DNA from: Bacteroidales bacterium
GTDB lineage: Bacteria; Bacteroidota; Bacteroidia; Bacteroidales; JAUNSR01
Assembly (NCBI GenBank): GCA_030539115.1
Contig: JAUNSR010000005.1
Location: forward strand, 23,360-87,359
Direction of reading: 5' to 3'
Length of the DNA: 64,000 nucleotides
The first letter of the stretch is position 1; every line of letters starts with the position of its first letter. The notes below the pieces were generated by a model, which saw only the letters and a list, made by a program, of their open reading frames with translations, made no database searches and was not told the DNA's origin. Of the stretch, positions 9,277 to 18,484 are shown piece after piece. The position numbers and the translations under genes are program-made.

Positions 9277-9664
9277 ATTGAATTAAAAAAAGTATAATTA
9301 AAAATCTGATTCTAAAACACAAAGTATAGGGAAAGAAATACTATATGCAAACATACATTAGCACTGATTAAAAATATTGTCCTGTCTCATAATAGTAACT
9401 TTTCCCATGGTTTCAAATTTAGTTTTTTGTATTCCTAAAAAGAAAATATTTGACAAAAAAAAATAGCATTATTAGGTGATTTAACTTTTGGAGCTCTCTT
9501 TTTCATTGATTTTAATATTTTAGAATTTGATTGAAAAATAAGTAATTTGATTTATAATAAAACATTCATGTTCTTAAGGGAACATCTTTATATAATATAT
9601 TCTTGATACTCACCACTTATGGGTTAACCAGGCATTTAAGGATTGATTAAATAGGGTATTTAGT
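9277..9664. other. Intergenic region before tRNA-Ser copy 2
   Basis: AT-rich and without a convincing gene. The first 80 bases should contain the promoter of the small gene at 9061-9276, but I see no clear consensus on the minus strand. Confidence 0.5.
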
Positions 9665-9695
9665 TTGCATTGAAAGAAAAAATCCTATATATTTG
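9665..9695 (+). promoter_or_regulatory. Promoter of tRNA-Ser copy 2
   Basis: TTG at 9665-9667 and TATATTTG at 9688-9695 are 20 bases apart. The leader between promoter and tRNA (GCAATCGG...ACCGAT..GAAAACAGTCA) is also shared with copy 1, so promoter and gene were duplicated together. Confidence 0.75.
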
Positions 9696-9731
9696 CAACG
9701 CAATCGGGGTAACCGATGAAGAAAACAGTCA

Positions 9732-9818
9732 GGAAGGTTGGGTGAGTGGCTGAAACCACCAGTTTGCTAAACTGACGTACTCGTAAGGGTACCAGGAGTT
9801 CGAATCTCCTACCTTCCG
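9732..9818 (+). tRNA. tRNA-Ser (anticodon GCU), copy 2
   Basis: Identical over its 87 bases to the copy at 1683-1769: GGAAGGT/ACCTTCC acceptor, anticodon GCT, class II variable arm, no encoded CCA. Confidence 0.96.
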
Positions 9819-9852
9819 CTTAAGTTGATTGCAATGAATATCAACTAAGAAT

Positions 9853-9886
9853 AAAATCCTGCAAATCTTAGATTTACAGGATTTTT
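9853..9886 (+). terminator. Terminator of tRNA-Ser copy 2
   Basis: The stem AAAATCCTG-AAATC pairs with GATTT-CAGGATTTT and has a T-run. It is unrelated in sequence to the TTCG-loop terminator of copy 1, so the duplication ended between tRNA and terminator. Confidence 0.8.
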
Positions 9887-10005
9887 ATTTATATATATGT
9901 CTTCCCACCCAAATAGGTTCGGCTCATTTTTGCAATCACTGACTTTTACCTACATATCCGCTCATTTTATTTACTATATAAAGAGATTACAATTCTGATT
10001 TATTA

Positions 10006-10013
10006 TAAATTTG
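10006..10013 (+). promoter_or_regulatory. Candidate -7 box of the beta-helix gene
   Basis: TAAATTTG matches TAnnTTTG and lies 29 bases before the start codon at 10043. No TTG stands at the right distance, so support is partial. Confidence 0.4.
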
Positions 10014-10042
10014 GAAATTATCAGCTTTATAAAATTAATACA

Positions 10043-11269
10043 ATGAAAAACTTAAGGAATTTAAATTTACTTCTTATTATTATTTTTATTTCAGGCAACT
10101 TAGCTGCAAACGGTATTAAAAGCATTAAAGATTTGGGAGTTTCTTCAAAAAACTCGCCTGAAAAGAATAAGGAACTTCTACAAAAAGCTATAGACAGGAT
10201 GACAGATATAGGTGGAGAAATATTTGTTGAGCCTACCTCAGAGGGATATAAAATAGCCTCAGGCATTATCCTAAAGAAAAATGTATCTTTAATAGGCGTT
10301 CACGGACCTACAGGAAGAGGAACTAAAAGTGAGAAAAACAATTTTCCAACTGGAAGTTTATTTGTAATCGAGGATAATGAGAATCCGTTCATAACCGTTG
10401 AGTCTGCAACCCAAATAAGAGGTATTCAGTTTTATTACCCTCTTCAGAGCCATACTACAGCCGATAAAATAATTGAATATAAGCCCACAATAACATTATC
10501 GAAGGAACAAAATGTAGAGGGAGTAACACTTTCCTGCTTAACTTTTTATGGAGAATATGTCGCAATGGATTTTAATGCAACAGGGAAAAACATTTGTGAA
10601 CAAATACTTTTTGAACATTGCTATGGGTATCCTTTAAGCGGAGAATTTATAAAAATTGACTTTTGTTATGATATTCCAAGAATACTTCATTGCCATATAA
10701 ACCCTGCGAACATGAGAGAATTTGGGAAAAGCTTTTCAAAGGAAATTATTGATAATGTCATCTCAAGAAAAAGTTTTTCCTATTCTATAGAACATACTGA
10801 CAATGCACAAATGATGGATGTATTTACTTTTGGAGTCTACGGGGGAATATATCTTGGCAATGAAACTTATGGTCAACTGACAAACTTTAATCTCGATTGC
10901 GTGAAAGTCGGCATTTATAAAAAGGGAAGTCAGTCGAAAAACAGAAACTGGCAGATTGCTCAGGGCTCAATAATTGCTAATGCAGGAAAAGATATTGAAG
11001 AAATTCATCCCTTTATTATTGAAGGATGCGGTCATACGGCAATAACCAATGTTGAAGCCTTTTCCGGTGAAAACGGGGCTTTGACTGCAATTGGACTTTC
11101 AAAAGATTATATGCTTATAAAGGGCGATAAAAAACTTACTGTTTCTTTGTTTGGCTGTCGAATGAGGAATTATACAAGCGATTCTCCTTTTACAATTGAA
11201 AATAATGAGGCGAGAATTTTTGCATCGGGCTGTTTGGATAAAGATGAGAATTTTTTTGAGATGAAGTAA
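10043..11269 (+). CDS. Secreted right-handed beta-helix (pectate-lyase-superfamily-like) protein
   Basis: The 408-residue protein has a signal peptide ending near residue 20 (NLAANG). Its early segment IKDLGVSSKNSPEKNKELLQKAIDRM...GGEIFV is the usual entry to the pectate_lyase_3/GH28-like fold (fresh start helix, then first beta turns). Later stretches (NVSLIGVHGPTGRG, VESATQIRGIQFYYP, VEGVTLSCLTFYGEYVAM, IEGCGHTAITNVEAFS) look like successive beta-helix coils. Catalytic residues cannot be assigned by eye. It may bind or cleave a polysaccharide, or be structural. It is a single gene, convergent with fucO across a strong terminator. Confidence 0.65.
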   Translation: MKNLRNLNLLLIIIFISGNLAANGIKSIKDLGVSSKNSPEKNKELLQKAIDRMTDIGGEIFVEPTSEGYKIASGIILKKNVSLIGVHGPTGRGTKSEKNNFPTGSLFVIEDNENPFITVESATQIRGIQFYYPLQSHTTADKIIEYKPTITLSKEQNVEGVTLSCLTFYGEYVAMDFNATGKNICEQILFEHCYGYPLSGEFIKIDFCYDIPRILHCHINPANMREFGKSFSKEIIDNVISRKSFSYSIEHTDNAQMMDVFTFGVYGGIYLGNETYGQLTNFNLDCVKVGIYKKGSQSKNRNWQIAQGSIIANAGKDIEEIHPFIIEGCGHTAITNVEAFSGENGALTAIGLSKDYMLIKGDKKLTVSLFGCRMRNYTSDSPFTIENNEARIFASGCLDKDENFFEMK

Positions 11270-11374
11270 TAAAAGAGTTTTATCTAATAAATATATTTTT
11301 GTGAATAATTTTATGAAACTATAATTGGCAAATTCAATACCAAGAATAAGTTATTTGATTATTATGGCATTAAT

Positions 11375-11417
11375 AAAAAAAGTCGTTTAATTACTCAATA
11401 ATTAAACGACTTTTTTA
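11375..11417. terminator. Strong bidirectional terminator
   Basis: An 18-bp perfect stem around AAGTCGTTTAATTA/TAATTAAACGACTT with a 5-base loop (CTCAA, 11394-11398) and A/T runs on both sides separates the convergent beta-helix and fucO genes. Confidence 0.88.
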
Positions 11418-11437
11418 TTTATTATATAGGACAAACT

Positions 11438-12592
11438 TTAAAATGCTGTTTTGTAAATTTCAAAAATCTCTTCAGGAGAAGTAGCACGAGGATTGCCTCC
11501 TGTACATACGTCATTGAAAGCAGCAACAGAAAGAGCCTTAAGGTCCTCCTCTTTAACACCAATTTCATGAAGTTTCTGAGGAATATTGATACTCTTTGAC
11601 AAATCTTTAACTGCTTTAATTGCAGCTTTAATACCCTCCTCTTTAGACATACCTTTGGTGTCTACACCCATAGCTTTAGCAATGTCAATATATTTTTCAC
11701 CTGCAGGAGATTCAGCATTGTACTCCATTACATAAGGTAAAAGAAGTGCATTTGCAACACCGTGAGGAGTGTCGTAGAATGCGCCAAGAGGATGAGCCAT
11801 TGAGTGAACGATACCTAATCCGACATTGGAGAATCCCATTCCGGCAATGTACTGAGCCTGCGACATGGCGTCTCTTGCTTCAATATCTTTGCCGTTGTCA
11901 ACAGCAGCCTTAAGATTTTTTGCAATCATCTCGATTGCTTTTATTTCCAGCATGTCGCTTATTGTCCAAGCACCCGGAGTTATGAAGCTTTCAATAGCAT
12001 GAGTCAAAGCATCCATGCCGGTTGCCGCAGTAAGACCTTTAGGCATCGACATCATTAGCTCAGGATCGACAATGGCAACAGAAGGAATGTCATTTGGGTC
12101 AACGCAAACCATCTTTTTTCGTGCGTCTTCATCAATAATCACATAGTTGATTGTAACTTCTGCTGCTGTTCCAGCAGTAGTTGGTAAAGCAAATGTAGGA
12201 ACAGCTTTATGTTTTGTATTTGCAACTCCTTCAAGTGACTTAACATCTGCAAAATCAGGGTTATTAACTACTATACCCACACCTTTTGCAGTATCAATTG
12301 AAGAACCGCCTCCAAGAGCTATAATAAAATCAGCACCGGAATTTTTAAATGCCTTTACTCCATTTTGAACATTTGCAATTGTTGGATTAGCCTTTACATC
12401 ACTGTAAATTTCGTAAGGTATAGATGCCTTTTCCAACACTTCGGTAATCTTATCAGCTACACCAAATTTGATTAAATCTTTATCTGTAACAAAAAATGCT
12501 TTTTTAAATCCTCTGCGTGCCGCTTCTTCAGCAATTACAGATCGTGCACCAGCTCCAAAATAGGATGTTTCATTTAAAATTAGTCGTTTCAT
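11438..12592 (-). CDS. fucO: Iron-containing alcohol dehydrogenase, lactaldehyde reductase type
   Basis: Group III iron-dependent dehydrogenases such as FucO reduce L-lactaldehyde to 1,2-propanediol with NADH during anaerobic fucose or rhamnose breakdown. The 384-residue length equals E. coli FucO. The nucleotide loop GGGSSID sits at 94-100. The metal ligands are visible as Asp194 and His198 (GMDALTHAIE), His263 (HSMAHPLG) and His277 (YDTPHG), the same spacing as FucO. It is cytoplasmic, a single gene, with no fucose or rhamnose genes around it. The exact substrate (lactaldehyde versus another aldehyde) is inference. Confidence 0.88.
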   Translation of the reverse strand: MKRLILNETSYFGAGARSVIAEEAARRGFKKAFFVTDKDLIKFGVADKITEVLEKASIPYEIYSDVKANPTIANVQNGVKAFKNSGADFIIALGGGSSIDTAKGVGIVVNNPDFADVKSLEGVANTKHKAVPTFALPTTAGTAAEVTINYVIIDEDARKKMVCVDPNDIPSVAIVDPELMMSMPKGLTAATGMDALTHAIESFITPGAWTISDMLEIKAIEMIAKNLKAAVDNGKDIEARDAMSQAQYIAGMGFSNVGLGIVHSMAHPLGAFYDTPHGVANALLLPYVMEYNAESPAGEKYIDIAKAMGVDTKGMSKEEGIKAAIKAVKDLSKSINIPQKLHEIGVKEEDLKALSVAAFNDVCTGGNPRATSPEEIFEIYKTAF

Positions 12593-12916
12593 TTTAGTAA
12601 TTATTTAAGGTTAATGTGCCATTAAGTTGCAATTTAATTAATTATTTCCTCAATGATTATCTTTTTTATTTGCAAAAAATTGCAACAAGGGCACACGTAT
12701 TATTTCTTTATGTGAAATTATAGCCAAATAAAGTATTTGATTATCAACAAATGCCAAAATATTTTATAAATATGACACTATAAATAATAGTTCCATGATT
12801 TAGTTTAAAAGAAAAGAACAATTAAAGGTTTTGCTATGTTTTAAGAAATATTTATGATGATATGAATAGAAAAAATTCAGGCTTTTATAAAGAATAAGTA
12901 ATTTAAATACACAAAA
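12593..12916. other. Intergenic region between fucO and the YD-repeat gene
   Basis: Divergent promoter region for fucO (minus) and the gene at 12917 (plus). AT-rich; I see no consensus promoter, hairpin or short gene that I can support. Confidence 0.5.
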
Positions 12917-13954
12917 ATGAGCGTTATGGGAATTTTCTCGTTTACCAAATATTTTAAAAGATCACCATTAAAAAAATTTAGCTTTTTCGGGATAACTTTT
13001 GACTACGCCGTTAACAGCATTTTAATTATTGTTATGATTTTTGGCTTAAACTTTGTCGGTGTTTCTCAGCCTTTGTCATTAAATGAAGCAAACCTAAAAG
13101 GAAAAGTCAAATCGGTAAAGGTTCAACATCAGAAAGTTTTTAATGAAAACGATTCTATTTGGGGTGAAGTTCCACCGGATAATGATCCTTTCTGGTTTGA
13201 TGGCTGTATAGATACTTACTCTGTTTTTGATAAGGATGGGAATCTGATTGAATATCATACTTACTTTACGAATGGTGCCGATGACAATGAGACTAAGAAT
13301 GTTTATGATGAAGATGGCAGACTGGCTTATCAGAATTTCTATTCGGACAAAATTAAAACCGGCACTCTAAAATATAGTTATGATGAGATAGATAGGATAA
13401 TTGCCATTGAAAGATTTGATGAAAATGACATTATTCAAGATAGAGTTGTGCATATTAGAAATCATTATCAGAAAATACCTCTTGGGGATGGTCATAATAA
13501 TGTGTATGTCTACAAATACAACAGTAAGGGCGAGTGTATTGAAGAAAGGTCTTTGTTGCCCGACGGAGAGATTAATTACAGAAATATGTATTTTTATGAT
13601 GACAATTCAAGACAAAACAGAATTGTTTCATTTGATAAGAAAAACACTATGTTGGCCACCGTTGGCTATAAATATGATAAAAAGGGGAGAATTAGCTCTG
13701 CAACAAAAATTACTTCCTTAAAAAAAAGCGTTGTTTCGTTTAAATATGATTATGAAAATAATGTGGTACTTACAATCTCTGAAGAAATAAATATGGAGGA
13801 GTTAAGAGACAGCAACAAAAAAATTAATAAATCGGTGGAAAGGACCTCTTCTTATTATGAATATGATGATAATGGCAACTGGATTTTTAGGCTGTTTAAA
13901 GTTGAGAAAGAGCCAAAATTTATTCAAGTCAGGGAAATAAAATACTATCATTAG
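12917..13954 (+). CDS. YD/RHS-repeat-like secreted or anchored protein
   Basis: The 345-residue protein has a long N-terminus with a hydrophobic stretch at about 33-50 (AVNSILIIVMIFGLNFVGVS), so it is either an uncleaved anchor or a signal peptide preceded by an overlong start. The rest holds degenerate YD-type beta repeats: YSVFDKDGNLIEYHTY, NVYDEDGRLAYQNFY, YSYDEIDRIIAIERF, YKYDKKGRISSATK, YEYDDNGNWIFR. Such repeats build RHS-like shells or carbohydrate-binding beta sheets. It is far too short for a toxin-carrying RHS protein, and no immunity-like gene follows. Role is unknown. It is a single gene on the plus strand. Confidence 0.6.
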   Translation: MSVMGIFSFTKYFKRSPLKKFSFFGITFDYAVNSILIIVMIFGLNFVGVSQPLSLNEANLKGKVKSVKVQHQKVFNENDSIWGEVPPDNDPFWFDGCIDTYSVFDKDGNLIEYHTYFTNGADDNETKNVYDEDGRLAYQNFYSDKIKTGTLKYSYDEIDRIIAIERFDENDIIQDRVVHIRNHYQKIPLGDGHNNVYVYKYNSKGECIEERSLLPDGEINYRNMYFYDDNSRQNRIVSFDKKNTMLATVGYKYDKKGRISSATKITSLKKSVVSFKYDYENNVVLTISEEINMEELRDSNKKINKSVERTSSYYEYDDNGNWIFRLFKVEKEPKFIQVREIKYYH

Positions 13955-14115
13955 CATTATATTTTTAAGTGCGATATAAACCAAAAAACTGATTATTGGA
14001 AAAAAATTTAGTGTAACGCAAAAGTCAATTGAAGTGGAGAAATTTAATAATAGACATTAAAAAAACAAAGTTTTATATAAAAGGATGGCACTTTGCAAAA
14101 TTGTTTAAAATTATT

Positions 14116-14631
14116 TTATCTCTCGTATCGATTTACTTTAAAACGATAAATTATTACAGAAGTACCCAATGGTATTCCTGCTTTTTTCATTGCTAAATGT
14201 ACTTGGTCTTCAGGACGATTTATATTATAAATTGCCGGCATTAATACGGAATTACATTGTCTTGATGAAACGATAATACCATAAACATGAGGATCCAAAT
14301 CTTTTATATTATAAATTCTCTCCGGCTCTTCAAATACATCAATAGTTATACGTGCATTATCCAGTTCGCTTTTTTTCAACCTATTAAACCGAGAATCAAA
14401 AAACGCAGCTGAAATGGCATTTGATTTTATTTCTTCTTTAAGTGTTGGTTTTGATGGGAATATTGAGCCAAAACTACCTCTTATAGAATTGTCTGACAAA
14501 TATAAAGTGACATTACAAGCTTTTTGAAGAAAAAACTGTGAGCCAAGACTTATCTTGGGCTCAGTCTTATTAAAATATGATTCAATAACAACTCTTGCCC
14601 ATTTACAATATATTGATTCTTCCTTATTCAT
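14116..14631 (-). CDS. AMMECR1-domain protein
   Basis: The 171-residue protein matches the AMMECR1 family through IRGSFGSIFPSKPTLKEEI, ISAAFFDSRF, ELDNARITIDVF and LDPHVYGIIVSS. In many anaerobes an AMMECR1 protein is encoded with a Memo-like protein and a radical-SAM enzyme (AmmeMemoRadiSam set) of unresolved function. Neither partner is seen here. Instead it is the last gene of the hydrogenase cluster, 71 bases after hyaD on the same strand, with no clear terminator between, so co-transcription is plausible. A short interval of AT-rich DNA follows it. A role in hydrogenase biogenesis is only suggested by position. Confidence 0.8.
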   Translation of the reverse strand: MNKEESIYCKWARVVIESYFNKTEPKISLGSQFFLQKACNVTLYLSDNSIRGSFGSIFPSKPTLKEEIKSNAISAAFFDSRFNRLKKSELDNARITIDVFEEPERIYNIKDLDPHVYGIIVSSRQCNSVLMPAIYNINRPEDQVHLAMKKAGIPLGTSVIIYRFKVNRYER

Positions 14632-14702
14632 TTTTTATTTATAGAATATAAATTCTTAAATATCTTATGTATATCCCTTTTGCGGCATACGACTTGATAA
14701 GA

Positions 14703-15185
14703 TTAGAAAATTTCAACTCTTTCTTTATTCAGTATTTTTTTTGATAAATGAAGAACTTTTTCGGTTGCTATCGGAATTGCCTTTTTTACATCCTCACTTA
14801 GGTCAAAGCCCATCTCTTGAAATTCAGAAACAGAAATTGTTATTAAATAGATATCAGGGATTTTCTCAATAAAAATCATTGCATCAATCATATTTTTCAG
14901 TCCAAATTCATGAGCACTGAGCATCGGAGGATAATCATAAGAATATTTTGGATGTGAGACTTTAACTGTTCCAGCCGGAGTATTTTCCAACGAAGCATCA
15001 ACGATTATTACTTTTTTATAATCAACAATATCGTTAAGAAGGAAATACCCTCCTGTTGCACCATCCATTATATCAACACCCTCAGGAAGAATATTTCTAT
15101 TAATAATGTTATTTATGACACATATTCCAACACCTTCATCTCTTAAGACAATGTTTCCTATTCCTAAAATTAAAAGTTCCTTCAT
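14703..15185 (-). CDS. hyaD: [NiFe]-hydrogenase maturation endopeptidase
   Basis: HyaD/HybD-type proteases cut the C-terminal tail of the hydrogenase large subunit after nickel has been inserted. The 160-residue protein shows the family pattern: LGIGNIVLRDEGVG with the metal-binding Glu17, the VDAS segment with the second acidic ligand, and LSAHEFG with the His ligand. Its presumed substrate is HyaB (16523-18241), whose 15-residue tail follows DPCLACAVH. It lies 373 bases after hyaC on the same strand. Cytoplasmic. Confidence 0.93.
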   Translation of the reverse strand: MKELLILGIGNIVLRDEGVGICVINNIINRNILPEGVDIMDGATGGYFLLNDIVDYKKVIIVDASLENTPAGTVKVSHPKYSYDYPPMLSAHEFGLKNMIDAMIFIEKIPDIYLITISVSEFQEMGFDLSEDVKKAIPIATEKVLHLSKKILNKERVEIF

Positions 15186-15558
15186 TACATTATTTTTTTA
15201 TTAGTCCCAATCAAATATTAATACCGAATCTTTTAGCAAATAAAACGTTACAACACACTCAAAAGATTTGTGTCAAGATTTACAAACCTTTTAAGTGGTT
15301 ATTTTCTAAATTTTATTATGATATTTTTTATTTTATTTATGCCATATCTGAACTTAGAAATCTCATTTCTTAATTCAATTATACCATTTTTAAATTTAAA
15401 TATATCATAACCTTTCCTATAAAGAAGCTAATGATATAGATGCCAAGTCATTTTTGAATTTATATCTATAATTACTTTATTATCAACTTTTTTTGACCAT
15501 AAGTCTTAAGTCCTTTTTGAATTTATATCTACTTTACTCCAAGCTTATTAACCAATAA
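15186..15558. other. Gap between hyaD and hyaC with a short direct repeat
   Basis: No gene. A 24-base unit (AAGTC, then TTTTTGAATTTATATCTA) occurs at 15445-15468 and again at 15508-15531 with one difference. A weaker relative lies near 15383-15407. No strong hairpin is seen, so it is unclear whether hyaD is read through from hyaC. Confidence 0.5.
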
Positions 15559-16338
15559 TCAAATTTTGAGCAATTTCTTTTTAGCTTTTTTCTGTTCTTT
15601 AATCTGTTTCTCAAGTATTTTAACATCATGTTCCATCGCATCTTCAGCTTCCATATCATTAACAATCGGTTTTGCTATAAATTTCCAGCCTCCAATGATT
15701 GAAGAAGCTATTCCGTTCTTTTCTATATAATCATGATAAAAAACCAGATAAATATGAATAATGGCAAACAAAATAAATATCCACATCAGCCAATGATGAA
15801 CATTTCTTATAGGGAAAAAGCCATCAAAAAAAATTAACATTCTTTGGAAAAATGGCGTCCAAAATGCATTTGATTGGACAGAAAACATCATCAATCCGGT
15901 AATCATCTGAAGAATCATTACAATGAACAATCCTCCGTATGTTGTCGCCGCCAATGAATTGTGTCCTATATCATATATTGGTTTTTTGGTTATTAATAGA
16001 ACATCAATTTTCAAAGTGTCCCTTATTCCTCTCCATTGCTTTTTCTTTAATGGTATATAATTAAACCATCTTGAAAACTTGTTTCCGGCAAATAGCCAAT
16101 AACATCTCATCAAAAAGTTTACAATAAATATCATTGCACAAACGAAATGTACAAATCTGACTATTCCAAACCAGTAATTATCTGCAGGAGGAGTTCCATG
16201 TTGTATTGCAGGTGGATTTCCTATAATATATCCTGTAATACACAGACCGACAATTGCAACTGCATTTACCCAATGGAAAATTCTGACGGGCAATTGCCAG
16301 ACATACACCTCCCTTAAGTCTTGATTTTTCTTTATCAT
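15559..16338 (-). CDS. hyaC: [NiFe]-hydrogenase b-type cytochrome subunit
   Basis: HyaC anchors the periplasmic dimer in the membrane and passes electrons to the quinone pool. The 259-residue protein shows about four to five membrane helices and the family's His-bearing helices: LPVRIFHWVNAVAIVGLCIT, VRFVHFVCAMIFIVNF, NVHHWLMWIFILFAIIHIYLVFYH. The C-terminal tail is charged and cytoplasmic (KQIKEQKKAKKKLLKI). It follows hyaB by 184 bases on the same strand. The exact haem ligands cannot be fixed by eye. Confidence 0.93.
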   Translation of the reverse strand: MIKKNQDLREVYVWQLPVRIFHWVNAVAIVGLCITGYIIGNPPAIQHGTPPADNYWFGIVRFVHFVCAMIFIVNFLMRCYWLFAGNKFSRWFNYIPLKKKQWRGIRDTLKIDVLLITKKPIYDIGHNSLAATTYGGLFIVMILQMITGLMMFSVQSNAFWTPFFQRMLIFFDGFFPIRNVHHWLMWIFILFAIIHIYLVFYHDYIEKNGIASSIIGGWKFIAKPIVNDMEAEDAMEHDVKILEKQIKEQKKAKKKLLKI

Positions 16339-16522
16339 TATAATAAAATTTATCGGTTATCAATTCATCATTATTAATAAAACAATATTATTATTACTCT
16401 ACAGCTTCACAAAAACACAAAAACTCATATTCTTATAATTATATCACTTTAACACGATTGATACCTCAATATTACTATTGCTTTATATCGCCATTAAGGA
16501 CCAAACAATCACATCCATGTAA

Positions 16523-18241
16523 TTATTTCGTTTCAACACGATGAATAAAAGAACCTTTCTCGTCATTCAAATGAACAGCACATGCAAGACATGGATCAAA
16601 AGAATGAATAGTTCTTAATATCTCTAAAGGAATAGAAGAATCCGCAACTGGTGTTCCAATTAAAGAGGCTTCAAAAGCAGAGTGTTGACCTTTAGCATCT
16701 CTTGGAGAACCATTCCATGTAGTTGGCATAACCATTTGATAATTTGATATTCTCTTATCCTTTACCTCGGCATAATGTGCAAGCGCACCACGAGGAGCTT
16801 CTGTCAAAGAGTAACCCACAGCATAATCAGGCCAAGAGCTTGGTTCCCATTTCTGACCATTAAACATTCTGTAATCACCCTTTTTGATATTTCCAATGAG
16901 GGCATCATAAAAGTTTGTCATCAAATTTGAAACTATCTGACACTCTATTGCTCTTCCAAGAATTCTTCCTGCAGTAGAATAAAGGCAGTCTAATGAACAT
17001 CCCATTTTTTTAAGAGATGCATCAACCAATTCCACAACAGGCTTGTTTCCGGCGGCATAGTTAACAATCATTCTTGCCAAAGGACCTGTCTCCATAGCCT
17101 CGCCTTTATATCTTGGAGTTTTTATCCAACTGTAAGATTTATCAACATCCAAGAAATCATAAGGCGGATTTGGTCCTGAATAATTTAGAATAGTTTCTCC
17201 TTTGGAAGGATGCAAACCCTTATCTTTCCTCTCGGTATAGTTATACCAAGCATGGGCAACAAATTCCTGAAGGCCGTCCTGAGCTTCCGGGTCAAAAGGA
17301 TAAACTTTGCTTAAATCTCTGTTTCTCACAATTCCTCTGACCATTTGATAAGTATCAAGCTCACCATAATTCCCCATAGGGAAGTCTCCGTAAGCAAGAT
17401 AGTTAGAAAGTCCGCCTCCTATCTTGGTCCATTCAGGATAACGGGATAAAATAGCAATTACATCAGGCAAATACACCTGACTTACAAACATCTGCGCTCT
17501 TTGAATCACATTTGCAACCCAACTTAATCTCTCAAGATTGATTGCTGAAGGGTCATTTATATTTATTGCACACCCCATTCCCCCAACCAGGAAGTTTGGA
17601 TGCGGATTCTTTCCACCAAAAATTGTTTGTATTCTCACTACATCCTTCATTTCATCGAAAGTTTGGAAATAATGAGTTACAGCCATTAGGTTTTCTGAAG
17701 GAGACAACTTATATGCAGGATGTCCCCAATAAGCGTTCGATAAGAAACCAAGTTGTCCTGAGGCAGCAAACTTTTTAAGTTTTTCAAGCATCAAAGCAAA
17801 ATCACCCTCTGAATTTCTTGGCCAAGTAGAAATACTCGCTGCTATATCAGCTGCCTCTTTTGGGTCACCTTTCAGAGCCGACATTATATCAACCCAATCA
17901 AAAGCACTAAGAGTATAAAAATGGAAAATATGATCTTGTATGAACAGAGCAGCCTGCATAAGATTTCTAACTTGCTCTGCATTGGGAGGTATAGTAATAT
18001 TAAAAGCATTCTCTATAACTCTTACACCTGCAAGGCCATGAATTGAAGTGCATACGCCGCAAACTCGAGCAACAAAAGCCCAAACATCACGAGGGTCTCT
18101 GTCTCTAACAATAAGTTCAATTCCTCTAATCATTGTTCCCGAGCTAAAGGCATCGCTAATAATTCCATCATTTATATCGGCTTCTATTCGCAGATGTCCC
18201 TCGATTCTGGTTATAGGGTCAACTACTATTCTTTGTGCCAT
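16523..18241 (-). CDS. hyaB: [NiFe]-hydrogenase large subunit
   Basis: The large subunit holds the Ni-Fe(CN)2CO active site. The 572-residue protein has both ligand motifs: RVCGVC (Cys61, Cys64) and DPCLACAVH (Cys551, Cys554, His557). A 15-residue tail follows His557 and should be removed by HyaD after nickel insertion. Residues 1-16 (MAQRIVVDPITRIEGH) are typical of group 1 large subunits. It carries no signal of its own and is exported with HyaA by the Tat route. The order hyaA-hyaB-hyaC-hyaD is the standard respiratory uptake arrangement. Confidence 0.97.
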   Translation of the reverse strand: MAQRIVVDPITRIEGHLRIEADINDGIISDAFSSGTMIRGIELIVRDRDPRDVWAFVARVCGVCTSIHGLAGVRVIENAFNITIPPNAEQVRNLMQAALFIQDHIFHFYTLSAFDWVDIMSALKGDPKEAADIAASISTWPRNSEGDFALMLEKLKKFAASGQLGFLSNAYWGHPAYKLSPSENLMAVTHYFQTFDEMKDVVRIQTIFGGKNPHPNFLVGGMGCAININDPSAINLERLSWVANVIQRAQMFVSQVYLPDVIAILSRYPEWTKIGGGLSNYLAYGDFPMGNYGELDTYQMVRGIVRNRDLSKVYPFDPEAQDGLQEFVAHAWYNYTERKDKGLHPSKGETILNYSGPNPPYDFLDVDKSYSWIKTPRYKGEAMETGPLARMIVNYAAGNKPVVELVDASLKKMGCSLDCLYSTAGRILGRAIECQIVSNLMTNFYDALIGNIKKGDYRMFNGQKWEPSSWPDYAVGYSLTEAPRGALAHYAEVKDKRISNYQMVMPTTWNGSPRDAKGQHSAFEASLIGTPVADSSIPLEILRTIHSFDPCLACAVHLNDEKGSFIHRVETK

Positions 18242-18484
18242 AATCTATTTTTTTAATTTATTATATATCATTTTACTAAATACTTTTTTCAACAAACTGT
18301 CGCTATTTAATTCTAAAATAATTAAGTCAATTCTTCGTATAATTATTAAAACCTAAGATCTATCGTTTATTAAGATTTGCAAACTCCAAAGCCTGACGCA
18401 ATGGTAGTATATAACCTAAAGTCTTTCATTTATATGAATTGAGATAAGTATATCAGTAAGTACTCTAATTAGAAAAATCTATTG

